From 2-01-FULL-50-23 sp964509695 (GTDB taxonomy: Bacteria > Patescibacteriota > Microgenomatia > UBA1400 > MFAQ01): a stretch of DNA of 64,000 nt. The notes under the pieces are model-generated. The model was not told where the DNA came from and did not search any database. It was given only the letters and a program-made list of their open reading frames with translations. Both the position numbers and the translations under genes were made by a program. Location of the stretch: NCBI GenBank assembly GCA_964509695.1, contig CAZDXN010000001.1, positions 1 to 64,000 of the forward strand, read 5' to 3'. Numbering within the stretch: the stretch's first letter is position 1; every line of letters starts with the position of its first letter. Below, piece after piece: positions 1-8,671 of the stretch.

Positions 1-27
1 ACAAATCATTACCATCAAAATCAATGA
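1..27 (+). CDS. 3' end of a gene that begins before the window (partial)
   Basis: The reading frame starting at base 1 is open for eight codons and ends in TGA at 25-27, which forms an ATGA overlap with the ATG at 24. The same four-base overlap joins many genes further along this run, so this is probably the tail of the preceding gene of the operon. Nothing can be said about its product from eight residues. Confidence 0.35.
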   Translation, partial: TNHYHQNQ

Positions 28-1520
28 TCTCAAAGGCCTTTATCGTTTTTAGTCTCTCCTTGATTCTTTTCTTTGGTTTGCGGTTGCCAGCGCTTACCAG
101 AATTCCAGTTTTTGTCGATGAAGCCATCTACATCCGCTGGTCTCAAATCATGCGCCACGAACCATCATTGCGGTTTCTGCCTCTGTCCGACGGCAAACAG
201 CCTTTGTTTATGTGGGCCACCATGTCCTCGCTCAAGATTTTCTCTGACCCCTTAGTCGCCGGCAGAATGGTCTCAGTCATTGCTGGAGTCATGTCTCTCT
301 TTGGAATTGCCTTTCTTACCTTTGTTCTTACCCAAAACTTTTTTCTCTCATCTCTTTCGTCCCTTATTTATGCCCTTCTCCCGTTTTCAGTTTTTTTTGA
401 TCGGATGGCTTTGGTCGACAGTCTTCTTTCCGCTTTTGGTTTGTGGTCTCTTGGACTTGGTGCCCTGCTCATCAGGAAAACCAGACTGGATTTGGCCCTG
501 CTCTTGGGCTTTGCCATCGGCTTCGGCCTGATTACAAAATCACCGGCCATCTTTTTCTACCTCTGGCAACCAATTTTATTTCTAGCCCTTTTTGACTTCC
601 ACGCGCCGCGCCTTCGCTCCCGTCTGGCAAAATTACTCATATTCTGGCTCATCACCTTTATTCTTTCTCAGGCGATCTACAATATTCTCCGCCTTGGGGC
701 CAACTTCCATCTCGTCGGCAGTCGAAACCAAGACTACCTTTTTTCAATCAGGGAAGTTCTAGCTCATCCCGCCAATCCCTTGATTGGAAACTCGAAGACA
801 ACCGTACTTTGGCTCTGGTATTTATTCACTCCGCCGCTTTTTCTTTGTCTACTTGCTTCTTTCTTTAGCCGTTTCCGCAAGATATCTTTCTGGATCCTCT
901 TTCTTAGTCTATCTGCCCTAACAGCCCAAGCCTTTATCGCCAAGGTCTACACCAGCCGCTATATCTTGTTCGCGGCCATGCCCTTGATTTTCCCGATCAC
1001 CCTTGGTCTTCACGAACTCGGTCATCATCTCAAAAAGCTTTGGTTGGCCATTCCCATTATTCTTCTTTGGCCGCTAATTTTGTCGGGAGTTCTGATCGCT
1101 TCACCGGAAAAAGCCAACCTTCCCTTTGATATGCGCAGCGGCTATCTCGAGGACTGGACCGCCGGTTGGGGCCAAAAGGAAGTCGCCACCTATTTGATTG
1201 ACCGTGCTTCTCGGGGTGAGAAAAGTGTTGTCATCACCGACGGTTTTTTCGGCACTCTTCCCGACGGTCTTCAAATTTACACCGCCAAGTACCCCAATAT
1301 CACCGTCATCGGTGGCTCCCCCTCAATTACCACTCTTCCAACCTCCCTCACCGATTCGTTAAAAGATAAGGCCAACACCGTTTATCTTGTCGCCAATGCT
1401 TCGAGGGTTAATCTTTCAGCCGAAGACTCGAGTCGTCTGACGCTAATTAGCCGCTTCGAAAAGCCCTCCCGTCTCGACGGCACCCACGAATCATTGTTAT
1501 TCTTCCAGCTTCTTCGATAA
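24..1520 (+). CDS. GT-C membrane glycosyltransferase, ArnT/PMT (GT39-like)
   Basis: Polytopic membrane protein of 498 residues. A first hydrophobic segment (about residues 5-22) is followed by D32-E33 in FVDEAIYIRW, the place in the first outer loop where ArnT/PMT enzymes carry their catalytic acid. Hydrophobic segments continue to about residue 360; the last 135 residues look soluble and would lie outside the membrane. By family it should move a sugar from a polyprenyl-phosphate donor to an acceptor on the outer face; which sugar and acceptor is unknown. ATG 24 is the only sensible start and overlaps a possible upstream stop; the next gene begins on the base after its stop. It lacks the C-terminal YG-type domain found in the GT39-like group between 24.7 and 50.2 kb, so it is a separate branch. 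Confidence 0.9.
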   Translation: MISKAFIVFSLSLILFFGLRLPALTRIPVFVDEAIYIRWSQIMRHEPSLRFLPLSDGKQPLFMWATMSSLKIFSDPLVAGRMVSVIAGVMSLFGIAFLTFVLTQNFFLSSLSSLIYALLPFSVFFDRMALVDSLLSAFGLWSLGLGALLIRKTRLDLALLLGFAIGFGLITKSPAIFFYLWQPILFLALFDFHAPRLRSRLAKLLIFWLITFILSQAIYNILRLGANFHLVGSRNQDYLFSIREVLAHPANPLIGNSKTTVLWLWYLFTPPLFLCLLASFFSRFRKISFWILFLSLSALTAQAFIAKVYTSRYILFAAMPLIFPITLGLHELGHHLKKLWLAIPIILLWPLILSGVLIASPEKANLPFDMRSGYLEDWTAGWGQKEVATYLIDRASRGEKSVVITDGFFGTLPDGLQIYTAKYPNITVIGGSPSITTLPTSLTDSLKDKANTVYLVANASRVNLSAEDSSRLTLISRFEKPSRLDGTHESLLFFQLLR

Positions 1521-2141
1521 ATGAGTCAACTATTTCTCGCTTCTAGCGCCGACTATGTCTTGAATGATATCGTCAAACATCTTTCAAACAAACCATCTGA
1601 ATACAACCTCGCCTTTATAAATACCGCCGCAGAGATAATGAAAGGTGGAAATCACTGGTGGGTGGCCAAAGAAAAAAACAAACTGCTTTCGGTTGGTTTT
1701 CAGGTTGACGAATTTTCTATCACGAAACTATCGCAATCTGAATTAGAGTCAAAAATGGCCGATAAAAATGGAATTTATATCTGCGGGGGGAACACATATT
1801 ATCTTCTCGATCAAGTAATCAAAACCGGTTTTAATAAGTTCCTCAAGAAATGGATCGAAGAAGGAAAATTATATATTGGCTCCAGCGCTGGATCCATGAT
1901 CGTCGGAATCGACATTGACCTAATTCCCTCTGATGAAGCCCATTCGGCTCCCGGTCTTAAATCAAGAGGTTTGGGTATCATCGATCTGGCCATTGTCCCC
2001 CATTGGGGAAGTTCAGATTTTAGAGACGAATATCTCAAAGATATTTCGTCGCTCTATCGGGAAAACGCCAAGATTATTCTTCTTTCAAACTCTCAATACC
2101 TCCACGTTCGGGGCGACACCTACTCCATCAACCAAGTCTAG
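1521..2141 (+). CDS. Peptidase E-like protein (family S51)
   Basis: Soluble protein of 206 residues, slightly shorter than classical PepE (about 230). ICGGNTYYLLDQV near residue 90 is the glycine-rich S51 loop, and GSSAGS (residues 120-125) is the nucleophile elbow, with S122 in the position of the catalytic serine of Salmonella PepE. H161 in VPHWG matches the family's histidine. S51 enzymes cleave Asp-X dipeptides or, in cyanophycinase, beta-Asp-Arg; which substrate applies here cannot be told. No signal peptide or membrane segment, so cytoplasmic. It starts on the base after the stop of the upstream GT-C gene and is the only peptidase-like gene in the 26-kb run, with no obvious tie to glycan synthesis. 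A class I glutamine amidotransferase-like fold protein of other function is the main alternative. Confidence 0.85.
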   Translation: MSQLFLASSADYVLNDIVKHLSNKPSEYNLAFINTAAEIMKGGNHWWVAKEKNKLLSVGFQVDEFSITKLSQSELESKMADKNGIYICGGNTYYLLDQVIKTGFNKFLKKWIEEGKLYIGSSAGSMIVGIDIDLIPSDEAHSAPGLKSRGLGIIDLAIVPHWGSSDFRDEYLKDISSLYRENAKIILLSNSQYLHVRGDTYSINQV

Positions 2142-2155
2142 GGTAGAATTAGGTT

Positions 2156-3847
2156 GTGCTTTCACGCCTTAGCCAATTCATCCTCCGATTCAAGTGGTAT
2201 TTGTTGGTCATAGCCCTCACCATTCCGACTTTCACCTCGCTCCTTAGGCCCGGTTATTTCCCGATGCATGACGACATTTCTGTTTTGCGAGTATATCAGA
2301 TGGAATTGTGTTTCAAATCATTCCAAATTCCCTGTCGCTGGGTTCCGGACATGGGTTACCAGTACGGCTATCCGCAATTCGAGTATTATGGCCCACTGCC
2401 TTACTACATCATGACTGCCGCTCGCCTCTTTCAGCTTCCCTTGTTTGATTCAATCAAACTCGGTTTTATCCTGCCATTGATTTTGGGGAACCTGACCATG
2501 TTCCTTCTTGCCTCTTCTCTTTTTGGAAATTTTGGCGGCCTACTTTCGGCCCTTGCCTACGCCTATGCCCCTTTCCGGGCCTCCGATTTATATTCTCGTG
2601 GAGCCATGGGGGAAAGCTGGGCCTTCATCTTTCTTCCTCTGATCCTTTTTGCTTTGCTTTCCCTCTACAAAAAACCAACTCTAAAAAAATCAGCTCTCCT
2701 CGGAATTAGTTTTGCCTTTCTTTTTGTCACCCATAACATCAGCACTCTCATTTTTACTCCGATGATCGCCGCAATCGCTCTGGTTCTTCTTTTTCTTTCC
2801 AGAGAGAAAATCAAATTTGTTAAATATGGTTTCATCGGCATGATTTGGGCCGTCTTGATTTCAGCCTCATTTTTTCTGCCGGTCATTCTCGAGAAGGGCT
2901 TTGCCCACACCGAATCTCTTCTATCCGGTTATTTCAATTATTTAGCTCATTTTGTTAGCCTTAAGCAACTCTTTTTAACTACTTTTTGGGGCTATGGTAG
3001 TAGCGAGATCGGTCCAATCGACGATCTCTCTTTTTTCCTCGGTCCGATTCAACTTTTCCTATTTACAATTTCAGTCTCGATTGCTTTTTTGAGCTACGTC
3101 AAGGGCAGATCCAGACTGCCAGCGTTAATAGTTTTATTAAGCGCCCTGTTCGTTCTGTCGTCCGTCTTTATGTCTCACGAAAAATCGACCTTTATTTGGA
3201 AAATCATCCCCGTTTTAGCCTATCTCCAATTTCCCTGGCGCTTCCTCATCACCGCCAATTTTTTCTTGTGTCTTTCCGCCGGCTATTTTCTATTGACAAT
3301 CAACAAAGCCGCTGCCCGATGGCTGTTGATCATTTTCGCCTGCCTAGTTATTTTCTTTAATCTTTCCTATTTTCGTCCCCGGGAGTGGTTTCGTTTGACC
3401 ATCTGGGAAAAATTTTCCGGTCTTAGTTGGGATCGGCAACTGACCACCAGCATTTTTGATTATCTACCAATTTACGCTAAATTTCCTCCGGCGACTGGAG
3501 CCTCGACTCTTCCTTATAGCGAGAATGGCGCGGTCAGCATTCTCGACTATCGCCACCAGTCATCTGCCATTTCATTTTCCACCAAAAGTATGGCCGACGC
3601 CAAACTCACTCTTCCTCAATTCGATTTTCCCGGTTGGCGGGTCAAACTGGATGGTAAGATTATCGTTCATAATCACAACAACGATCTCGGTCTGATCAAT
3701 TTTGAAATTCCCCAAGGAACTCACAAAGTTGCCGCCGTCCTCACTGGGACGCCGGTCCGAAATATTGCTGATTTTCTCTCATTGATATTTATCCCTTTGG
3801 CCTTAACGGTATTGGTAAAGAAGGAAAACAAAAATGAAAAAATTTAA
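2156..3847 (+). CDS. PTPS-related (YfhO-like) membrane protein, first of three tandem paralogues
   Basis: Membrane protein of 563 residues resembling the '6-pyruvoyl-tetrahydropterin synthase related domain' membrane family (Pfam PTPS_related), a GT-C-like group with no pterin role shown. After a first hydrophobic segment (about 14-30) comes H38-D39-D40 in PMHDDISV, then CRWVPDMG and YYGPLPYY, all shared with the next gene. A soluble C-terminal beta-type domain contains FPGW (491-494) followed by a final hydrophobic pair. Start is GTG 2156; no ATG lies closer to the conserved region. It overlaps the next gene by 14 bases. Function as an outer-face glycosyltransferase is inferred from the acid pair and topology only. 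Confidence 0.88.
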   Translation: MLSRLSQFILRFKWYLLVIALTIPTFTSLLRPGYFPMHDDISVLRVYQMELCFKSFQIPCRWVPDMGYQYGYPQFEYYGPLPYYIMTAARLFQLPLFDSIKLGFILPLILGNLTMFLLASSLFGNFGGLLSALAYAYAPFRASDLYSRGAMGESWAFIFLPLILFALLSLYKKPTLKKSALLGISFAFLFVTHNISTLIFTPMIAAIALVLLFLSREKIKFVKYGFIGMIWAVLISASFFLPVILEKGFAHTESLLSGYFNYLAHFVSLKQLFLTTFWGYGSSEIGPIDDLSFFLGPIQLFLFTISVSIAFLSYVKGRSRLPALIVLLSALFVLSSVFMSHEKSTFIWKIIPVLAYLQFPWRFLITANFFLCLSAGYFLLTINKAAARWLLIIFACLVIFFNLSYFRPREWFRLTIWEKFSGLSWDRQLTTSIFDYLPIYAKFPPATGASTLPYSENGAVSILDYRHQSSAISFSTKSMADAKLTLPQFDFPGWRVKLDGKIIVHNHNNDLGLINFEIPQGTHKVAAVLTGTPVRNIADFLSLIFIPLALTVLVKKENKNEKI

Positions 3848-5516
3848 TTACCTAATCATCCTCTTCATTTCACTTGTCCTAGGTTGGCAGCTCCTTCGAC
3901 CGGGATACTACTCGATGCACGACGACCTTCAGGTAATGCGCCTTTTCGAAATGAATCGCTGTTTCGAAAATGGCCAAATTCCCTGCCGCTGGGTACCGGA
4001 TCTAGGTCAAAACTATGGCCAGCCTCTATTCAATTACTATTCGGCTCTGCCTTACTATCTTGGTCAGGTCTTTCATCTCGTCGGGTTTACCTACATTGAC
4101 ACTGTCAAACTCCTTTTCTTGATGTCTTTATTTCTATCCGGAGTTTTTGTTTACTGGCTCACCCGCGAGTTCATGAAGGAAACCACCGCTCTTGTCGCCG
4201 CCATCGCTTATCTCACCACTCCATATCACGCAGTCGATATTTTTGTCCGGGGAGCTCTCTCCGAGAGTTGGGGGCTGACTTTGGTTCCTTTGGTTTTATA
4301 TTCTCTGATTCGGGTCTGTCGCCAACCCAGAGCGACAAACTCAGTCATCTTCGCCCTATCTCTTGCCGCCCTGCTTACGACTCACAACATCACCGTTCTT
4401 ATCAGTTTTCCCATTCTTGTCATCTTCGGAGCTTACTTCTTTCTCACCAGCCCAAAGAAAAAAAGTCAAACCTTCTATCTTATCCCCGGAGTTATGTTCG
4501 GAATCGGACTTTCCGCCTTTTTTCTTTTCCCCGTCTTATTCGAACAATCATTTATTCAAACCAAGTTCCTCACTTCCGATTATTTTGACTTTCGGGCCCA
4601 CTTCGTCACCATCGGACAACTATTTACAAAACTCACCTGGGGCTATGGACCATCTCGTTTTAATTCATTTCAATATCCCCAAACCCTCTCTTTCTTTGTT
4701 GGGATTCTTCCCGTCATCTCTATATTGATATCCCCAGTCTTACTTTGGATCAGACGACGAGACCGCCAATTATTTCCCCTCATCATTATTACTTTTACTT
4801 TAAGTTTCTTAACTTTATTTATGACCCACTCTCGTTCTTTGCCCATTTGGGAATCAGTCAAACCTCTCAATTTTGTCCAGTTTCCTTGGCGTTTTCTTGG
4901 TCCGGTCTCTCTCTTGACCTCAATTCTCATCGGCTTTGCCATCGATGTCATAAAGGTTGAGGGGAGGCAACTTACCCAAATCGCTTCCTTCTTGATAGCT
5001 TTCCTGATTACAGCAAACTTTTCCAATTTTCGGTTTGAGAAATATTTCCCAAATGAAACTGATCGACAGAAATTAAGCGGCGAGGCCTATGACAGTCAGA
5101 TCAGAGGAGCTTTGTTGGATTACTTGCCTAGCAGTGTAAAAGTAATCCCGAACTCCAAAGCACTCGCCAACCCTCAGGTTCTCTCGGGAATCGTCGAAAC
5201 TAATTATTTTGACAAGCGAAGTAATTATTTTAGCAGTGAGTTTGATATCAGAAGTGACACCGCCGAAATTAGATTCCCAATCATGGACTTTCCGGGTTGG
5301 ACTGTTTACCAAAATCGTAGCGGTACCCCGGTGAAATTCGACGCCAACAATGACTATGGCCAAATCACCGTCAAACTGACCAAGGGCCACCAGCTAATTC
5401 AGGCTTTCTTCGAAAATACCCCCTTACGGGGGGTCTCAAACGCCATCACCTTTATTTCTGGCTTCCTGTTAACATTGTTGTTAGTGCTTGACCAAAGGAG
5501 GCCCGATGAAAAATAA
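3834..5516 (+). CDS. PTPS-related (YfhO-like) membrane protein, second paralogue
   Basis: Closely related to its upstream neighbour: 560 residues, the same acid pair (D30-D31 in SMHDDLQV), the same CRWVPDLG and YYSALPYY stretches, and a C-terminal domain with FPGW at 486-489 followed by a last hydrophobic region. ATG 3834 lies inside the end of the previous gene and has an AAGGA Shine-Dalgarno-like stretch at 3821-3825. The last 11 bases overlap the next gene. The likeness in length, motifs and order indicates a tandem duplication. Probable role: sugar transfer on the outer face from a lipid donor, by analogy with GT-C enzymes; no substrate can be named. Confidence 0.88.
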   Translation: MKKFNYLIILFISLVLGWQLLRPGYYSMHDDLQVMRLFEMNRCFENGQIPCRWVPDLGQNYGQPLFNYYSALPYYLGQVFHLVGFTYIDTVKLLFLMSLFLSGVFVYWLTREFMKETTALVAAIAYLTTPYHAVDIFVRGALSESWGLTLVPLVLYSLIRVCRQPRATNSVIFALSLAALLTTHNITVLISFPILVIFGAYFFLTSPKKKSQTFYLIPGVMFGIGLSAFFLFPVLFEQSFIQTKFLTSDYFDFRAHFVTIGQLFTKLTWGYGPSRFNSFQYPQTLSFFVGILPVISILISPVLLWIRRRDRQLFPLIIITFTLSFLTLFMTHSRSLPIWESVKPLNFVQFPWRFLGPVSLLTSILIGFAIDVIKVEGRQLTQIASFLIAFLITANFSNFRFEKYFPNETDRQKLSGEAYDSQIRGALLDYLPSSVKVIPNSKALANPQVLSGIVETNYFDKRSNYFSSEFDIRSDTAEIRFPIMDFPGWTVYQNRSGTPVKFDANNDYGQITVKLTKGHQLIQAFFENTPLRGVSNAITFISGFLLTLLLVLDQRRPDEK

Positions 5517-7203
5517 GATTATTTCCCTAGTCCTTCTTGCCATTCTTATTTTTCCGACCTACAAATTTTTCCTAGGCAAAATGATGTTTACCTTCAACGA
5601 CGAAACCCAAATCGCCAATTTTCATCAATATTTCAAAGCCATTGATCAGGGGCAATTCCCCCCCCGTTGGGCGACTGACATGCACTTTGAATATGGTTCT
5701 CCCTTGCTTTCATTCAACTATCAACTCCCTTATTACGTTGGTTATCTCGGCCATCTTCTGGGATTACCAATTACCGTTATCTACAAACTTCTCCTGACTC
5801 TTTCACTCTTGTTCGGAGCCCTAGGGATATATCTACTGGGCATGTCTATTACCGGCTCCAACCTGATATCAGTTTTCGTCGGCGTCCTCTATACCTATAC
5901 TCCTTATCAATCGATTGATCACTACGTTCGTGGCGCGATTGGCGAGTCCTTCGCCCTCGCACTTCTTCCTTGGCTTTTTTACAGCTGTCTTTTGCTGGTC
6001 CGAAAAAACTCCAGCCTACGCCAATTGGCGACCGGACTCATTTTTGGTCTGATTATCATTTCCCACCAGCCCGCCGCCTTATTTACCATCCCAATATTTA
6101 TCATCCTTTTTGGCAGCGCCGCTCTCCTGACAAAAAAACCAGCCGCTCTCCTCGGTCTTACCAAATCAATTGTTCTGGGATTGGCTCTATCGGCCTATTA
6201 CTGGGTTCCGGTCATTTTGGAAAAATCATTCATTCAAGCATCGTCTCCTTTCAACTATATTGATCAATTTCCGTTTCTTTGGCAGCTGGTCTATTCTCGC
6301 TGGACCTATACCGGGGCCAACCCCTTTTCCAACGATACTTTCTCGTTTCAAATCGGAATTGTGAACCTCATCACCCTCGTTATTGCCCTTATCGTCTTAC
6401 TCGTCTCGACCTTAAAAAAATTCAAAGCCTCGCTTGACCTTTGGCTCTTACGGTTGACAGTCATTGCCATTTTTGGTGTCATTTTTCTGATGAATATTCG
6501 CTCAGATTTTATCTGGCGGGGTTTTCCACTAATGCAGGTAATTCAATTTCCCTGGCGCCTGCTTATGTTCACCACCCTGTTTACCTCAGCCCTCTACCTA
6601 TTCGTCATCAAATATATTCCAAAACCCTGGAATAATCGTCTCACTCTCTTTTTTCTAGCGGCGACCATCTTTATTAATGCCGGGTATTTCCGACCGGGAC
6701 TAATTATCGACCACGACGACCGCTATTTCTTGCACCGCTTTCTTCCCCGGGCGGCTCTTCAGCCGGGCGAGTCAATTTCGTCAAGTTACCTTCAGAATGC
6801 CGAGGACTATGTCCCCCTACCAACCAAAGCGGTCCGCCCCAAAAATCTCCCCACCGCCAAACTCACCTCTCAATCAATTGCTACCGGTATAAAAGTTACC
6901 AAGACTAATCCGTTTTCCTATCACGCCAGAGTAGACAATCAGATTTCGGACGTCCTTACCTACCACACCTTTTACTATCCCGGCTGGGAAGTAAAAATTG
7001 ACGGCTTTCCCACAAAAATCAATTCTGATGTTATTGGAGCGATTACCTTCGAGCTCTCTCCGGGGCAACACGAGATCGATATCTTATTCACCGACACCCC
7101 GGTACGTCTGATGTCCAATATAATCTCACTGGGAGCTCTGGCTTTTACCAGCACCTACTTGGTTTATTATTTATCCAAACGACGTGTTGCCCCAACAGCC
7201 TGA
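5506..7203 (+). CDS. PTPS-related (YfhO-like) membrane protein, third paralogue
   Basis: 565 residues. The start is set at ATG 5506 rather than the in-frame TTG at 5488, because AAAGGAGG at 5494-5501 is a strong Shine-Dalgarno site at the right distance and would otherwise be translated. This is one of the few clear Shine-Dalgarno sites in the window. The first outer loop has N31-D32-E33, then PPRWATDM and FNYQLPYY; the C-terminal domain has YPGW at 491-494. It is the most divergent of the three tandem copies (NDE in place of HDD). It overlaps its neighbours by 11 bases upstream and 20 bases downstream, so translation is probably coupled. Confidence 0.88.
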   Translation: MKNKIISLVLLAILIFPTYKFFLGKMMFTFNDETQIANFHQYFKAIDQGQFPPRWATDMHFEYGSPLLSFNYQLPYYVGYLGHLLGLPITVIYKLLLTLSLLFGALGIYLLGMSITGSNLISVFVGVLYTYTPYQSIDHYVRGAIGESFALALLPWLFYSCLLLVRKNSSLRQLATGLIFGLIIISHQPAALFTIPIFIILFGSAALLTKKPAALLGLTKSIVLGLALSAYYWVPVILEKSFIQASSPFNYIDQFPFLWQLVYSRWTYTGANPFSNDTFSFQIGIVNLITLVIALIVLLVSTLKKFKASLDLWLLRLTVIAIFGVIFLMNIRSDFIWRGFPLMQVIQFPWRLLMFTTLFTSALYLFVIKYIPKPWNNRLTLFFLAATIFINAGYFRPGLIIDHDDRYFLHRFLPRAALQPGESISSSYLQNAEDYVPLPTKAVRPKNLPTAKLTSQSIATGIKVTKTNPFSYHARVDNQISDVLTYHTFYYPGWEVKIDGFPTKINSDVIGAITFELSPGQHEIDILFTDTPVRLMSNIISLGALAFTSTYLVYYLSKRRVAPTA

Positions 7204-8671
7204 AGCCCAAACCCCACTCGAATCGGCCATTGACGTCGAGCAGATCAAACACCGTTCGGTCAAAGGCGTGGCCGCCCTAATTTCCCGGACTTTCGTCATC
7301 CAGATAATTTCCTTTGCTGCCACCTTCGGTTTAACCGTCTTTCTTAACCCCAGTGTTTATGGTGTATTTTTCTTAGTTTCTGCCGTGGTGAACTTTTTAG
7401 CTTATTTCTCCGATATTGGTCTCGCCGCTGCTCTGGTCCAGAAGAAAGCCAAAATCACCGACCGGGATCTGGCTACCACCTTTACTGTTCAACAGTCCAT
7501 TGTTATTTTTCTCCTCGCCGTCTTATTTGTCACCACTCCGTTTATTCGGACCAGTTTTCACCTCAACTCCGCCGCCGTCTATCTTATGTGGTCTCTGGGA
7601 ATATCTTTATTTTTAAGTTCCCTCAAAACCATTCCCTCAATTCTACTCGAGCGGGAACTTCAATTTAACAAACTAATAATTCCTCAAGTTGCCGAGACGA
7701 TTGTCTTTAATCTGGTTGCTGTCTTTTTTGCTTGGCGTGGTTTGGGTATTACCGCATTTACTCTCGCGGTTCTGGCCCGGGGCATTACCGGCTTGGTTCT
7801 CGTCTATATTATTTTCCCCTGGAGACCACGATTTGGTTTCAGCCGCGAATCACTGCGAAATTTACTCAAATTTGGGTTGCCTTTCCAGGCCAACACCTTT
7901 CTGGCCGTCATCAAAGACGACGGCATGACTGTTGTCCTTGGAAAACTTGTCGGCGCTGATGGCTTGGGGTATCTAGGTTGGGCCAGTCGTTGGGCCGGGC
8001 TTCCCCTACGTATCTTTATGGACAACGTCACCAAAGTTGCCTTTCCCGCCTTCTCTCGCCTTCAGCACGACAAGGAGAGGTTGGCCAAGGCTATCGAAAT
8101 GAGTTTAAAATATCTCACCCTGTCGACCTTTCCGATCTTGATTGGTATGGCTGTTCTGGCCAATCCACTTGTCCACATCATTCCCCGTTATCTCAAATGG
8201 CTTCCCGCCCTCATTCCCCTCTATTTTTATGTTTACAACTCCGCTTGGGCTTGTGTTTCAACCAGTTTAACCAATACTCTAAACGCCCTCGGCAAGATCA
8301 AAACTACCTTCAAACTTATGGTCATGTGGGTGGCCTTGACCTGGATCTTTGTGCCCATCCTTGCTTGGTACCGTGGCTATCTCGGGGTTAGTCTGGCAGT
8401 TGGCTTGATCGCCACCTCTTCTCTGGTTACGGTAATCGCGGTTCGAAAATACATCAAATTTTCCTTATCAGCCGCCTTCAAAACTTCGATCATTTCCTCC
8501 ACGGCCATGTTGTTATATTTGCTTGCTCTTTCCCGCTTCGCCACCAATATCTATATGGTTGGGGTTTTGGCTGTTACCTCTGCCCTGATTTATTTTCTTT
8601 CAGTCTACCTTCTCGAGGGCAAACAATTTATCAAGGTGTCCCTTGGATACTTTAAGTCCGGCCATGTTTAA
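7184..8671 (+). CDS. Oligosaccharide flippase, WzxC-like (MOP superfamily)
   Basis: 495 residues with hydrophobic segments along nearly the whole length, as in MOP/Wzx exporters of about 480-500 residues. The N-terminal part (GVFFLVSAVVNFLAYF, then SDIGLAAALVQKK) closely resembles WzxC-type flippases, which move polyprenyl-diphosphate-linked oligosaccharides across the membrane. GTG 7184 is used, giving a 20-base overlap with the upstream gene and a cytoplasmic N-terminal tail of about 25 residues. It sits between three PTPS-related genes and the 1063-residue fusion gene and is one of two flippases in the window. Its cargo is unknown. Confidence 0.9.
   Translation: MLPQQPEAQTPLESAIDVEQIKHRSVKGVAALISRTFVIQIISFAATFGLTVFLNPSVYGVFFLVSAVVNFLAYFSDIGLAAALVQKKAKITDRDLATTFTVQQSIVIFLLAVLFVTTPFIRTSFHLNSAAVYLMWSLGISLFLSSLKTIPSILLERELQFNKLIIPQVAETIVFNLVAVFFAWRGLGITAFTLAVLARGITGLVLVYIIFPWRPRFGFSRESLRNLLKFGLPFQANTFLAVIKDDGMTVVLGKLVGADGLGYLGWASRWAGLPLRIFMDNVTKVAFPAFSRLQHDKERLAKAIEMSLKYLTLSTFPILIGMAVLANPLVHIIPRYLKWLPALIPLYFYVYNSAWACVSTSLTNTLNALGKIKTTFKLMVMWVALTWIFVPILAWYRGYLGVSLAVGLIATSSLVTVIAVRKYIKFSLSAAFKTSIISSTAMLLYLLALSRFATNIYMVGVLAVTSALIYFLSVYLLEGKQFIKVSLGYFKSGHV

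Noticed and set aside
5418..5434. Strong C-run/G-run hairpin, considered as a terminator
   Set aside because: It lies inside the coding end of the 3834 gene, has no T run after it, and the residues it encodes (TPLRG) are matched by TPVR in the two paralogues, so protein conservation explains it.
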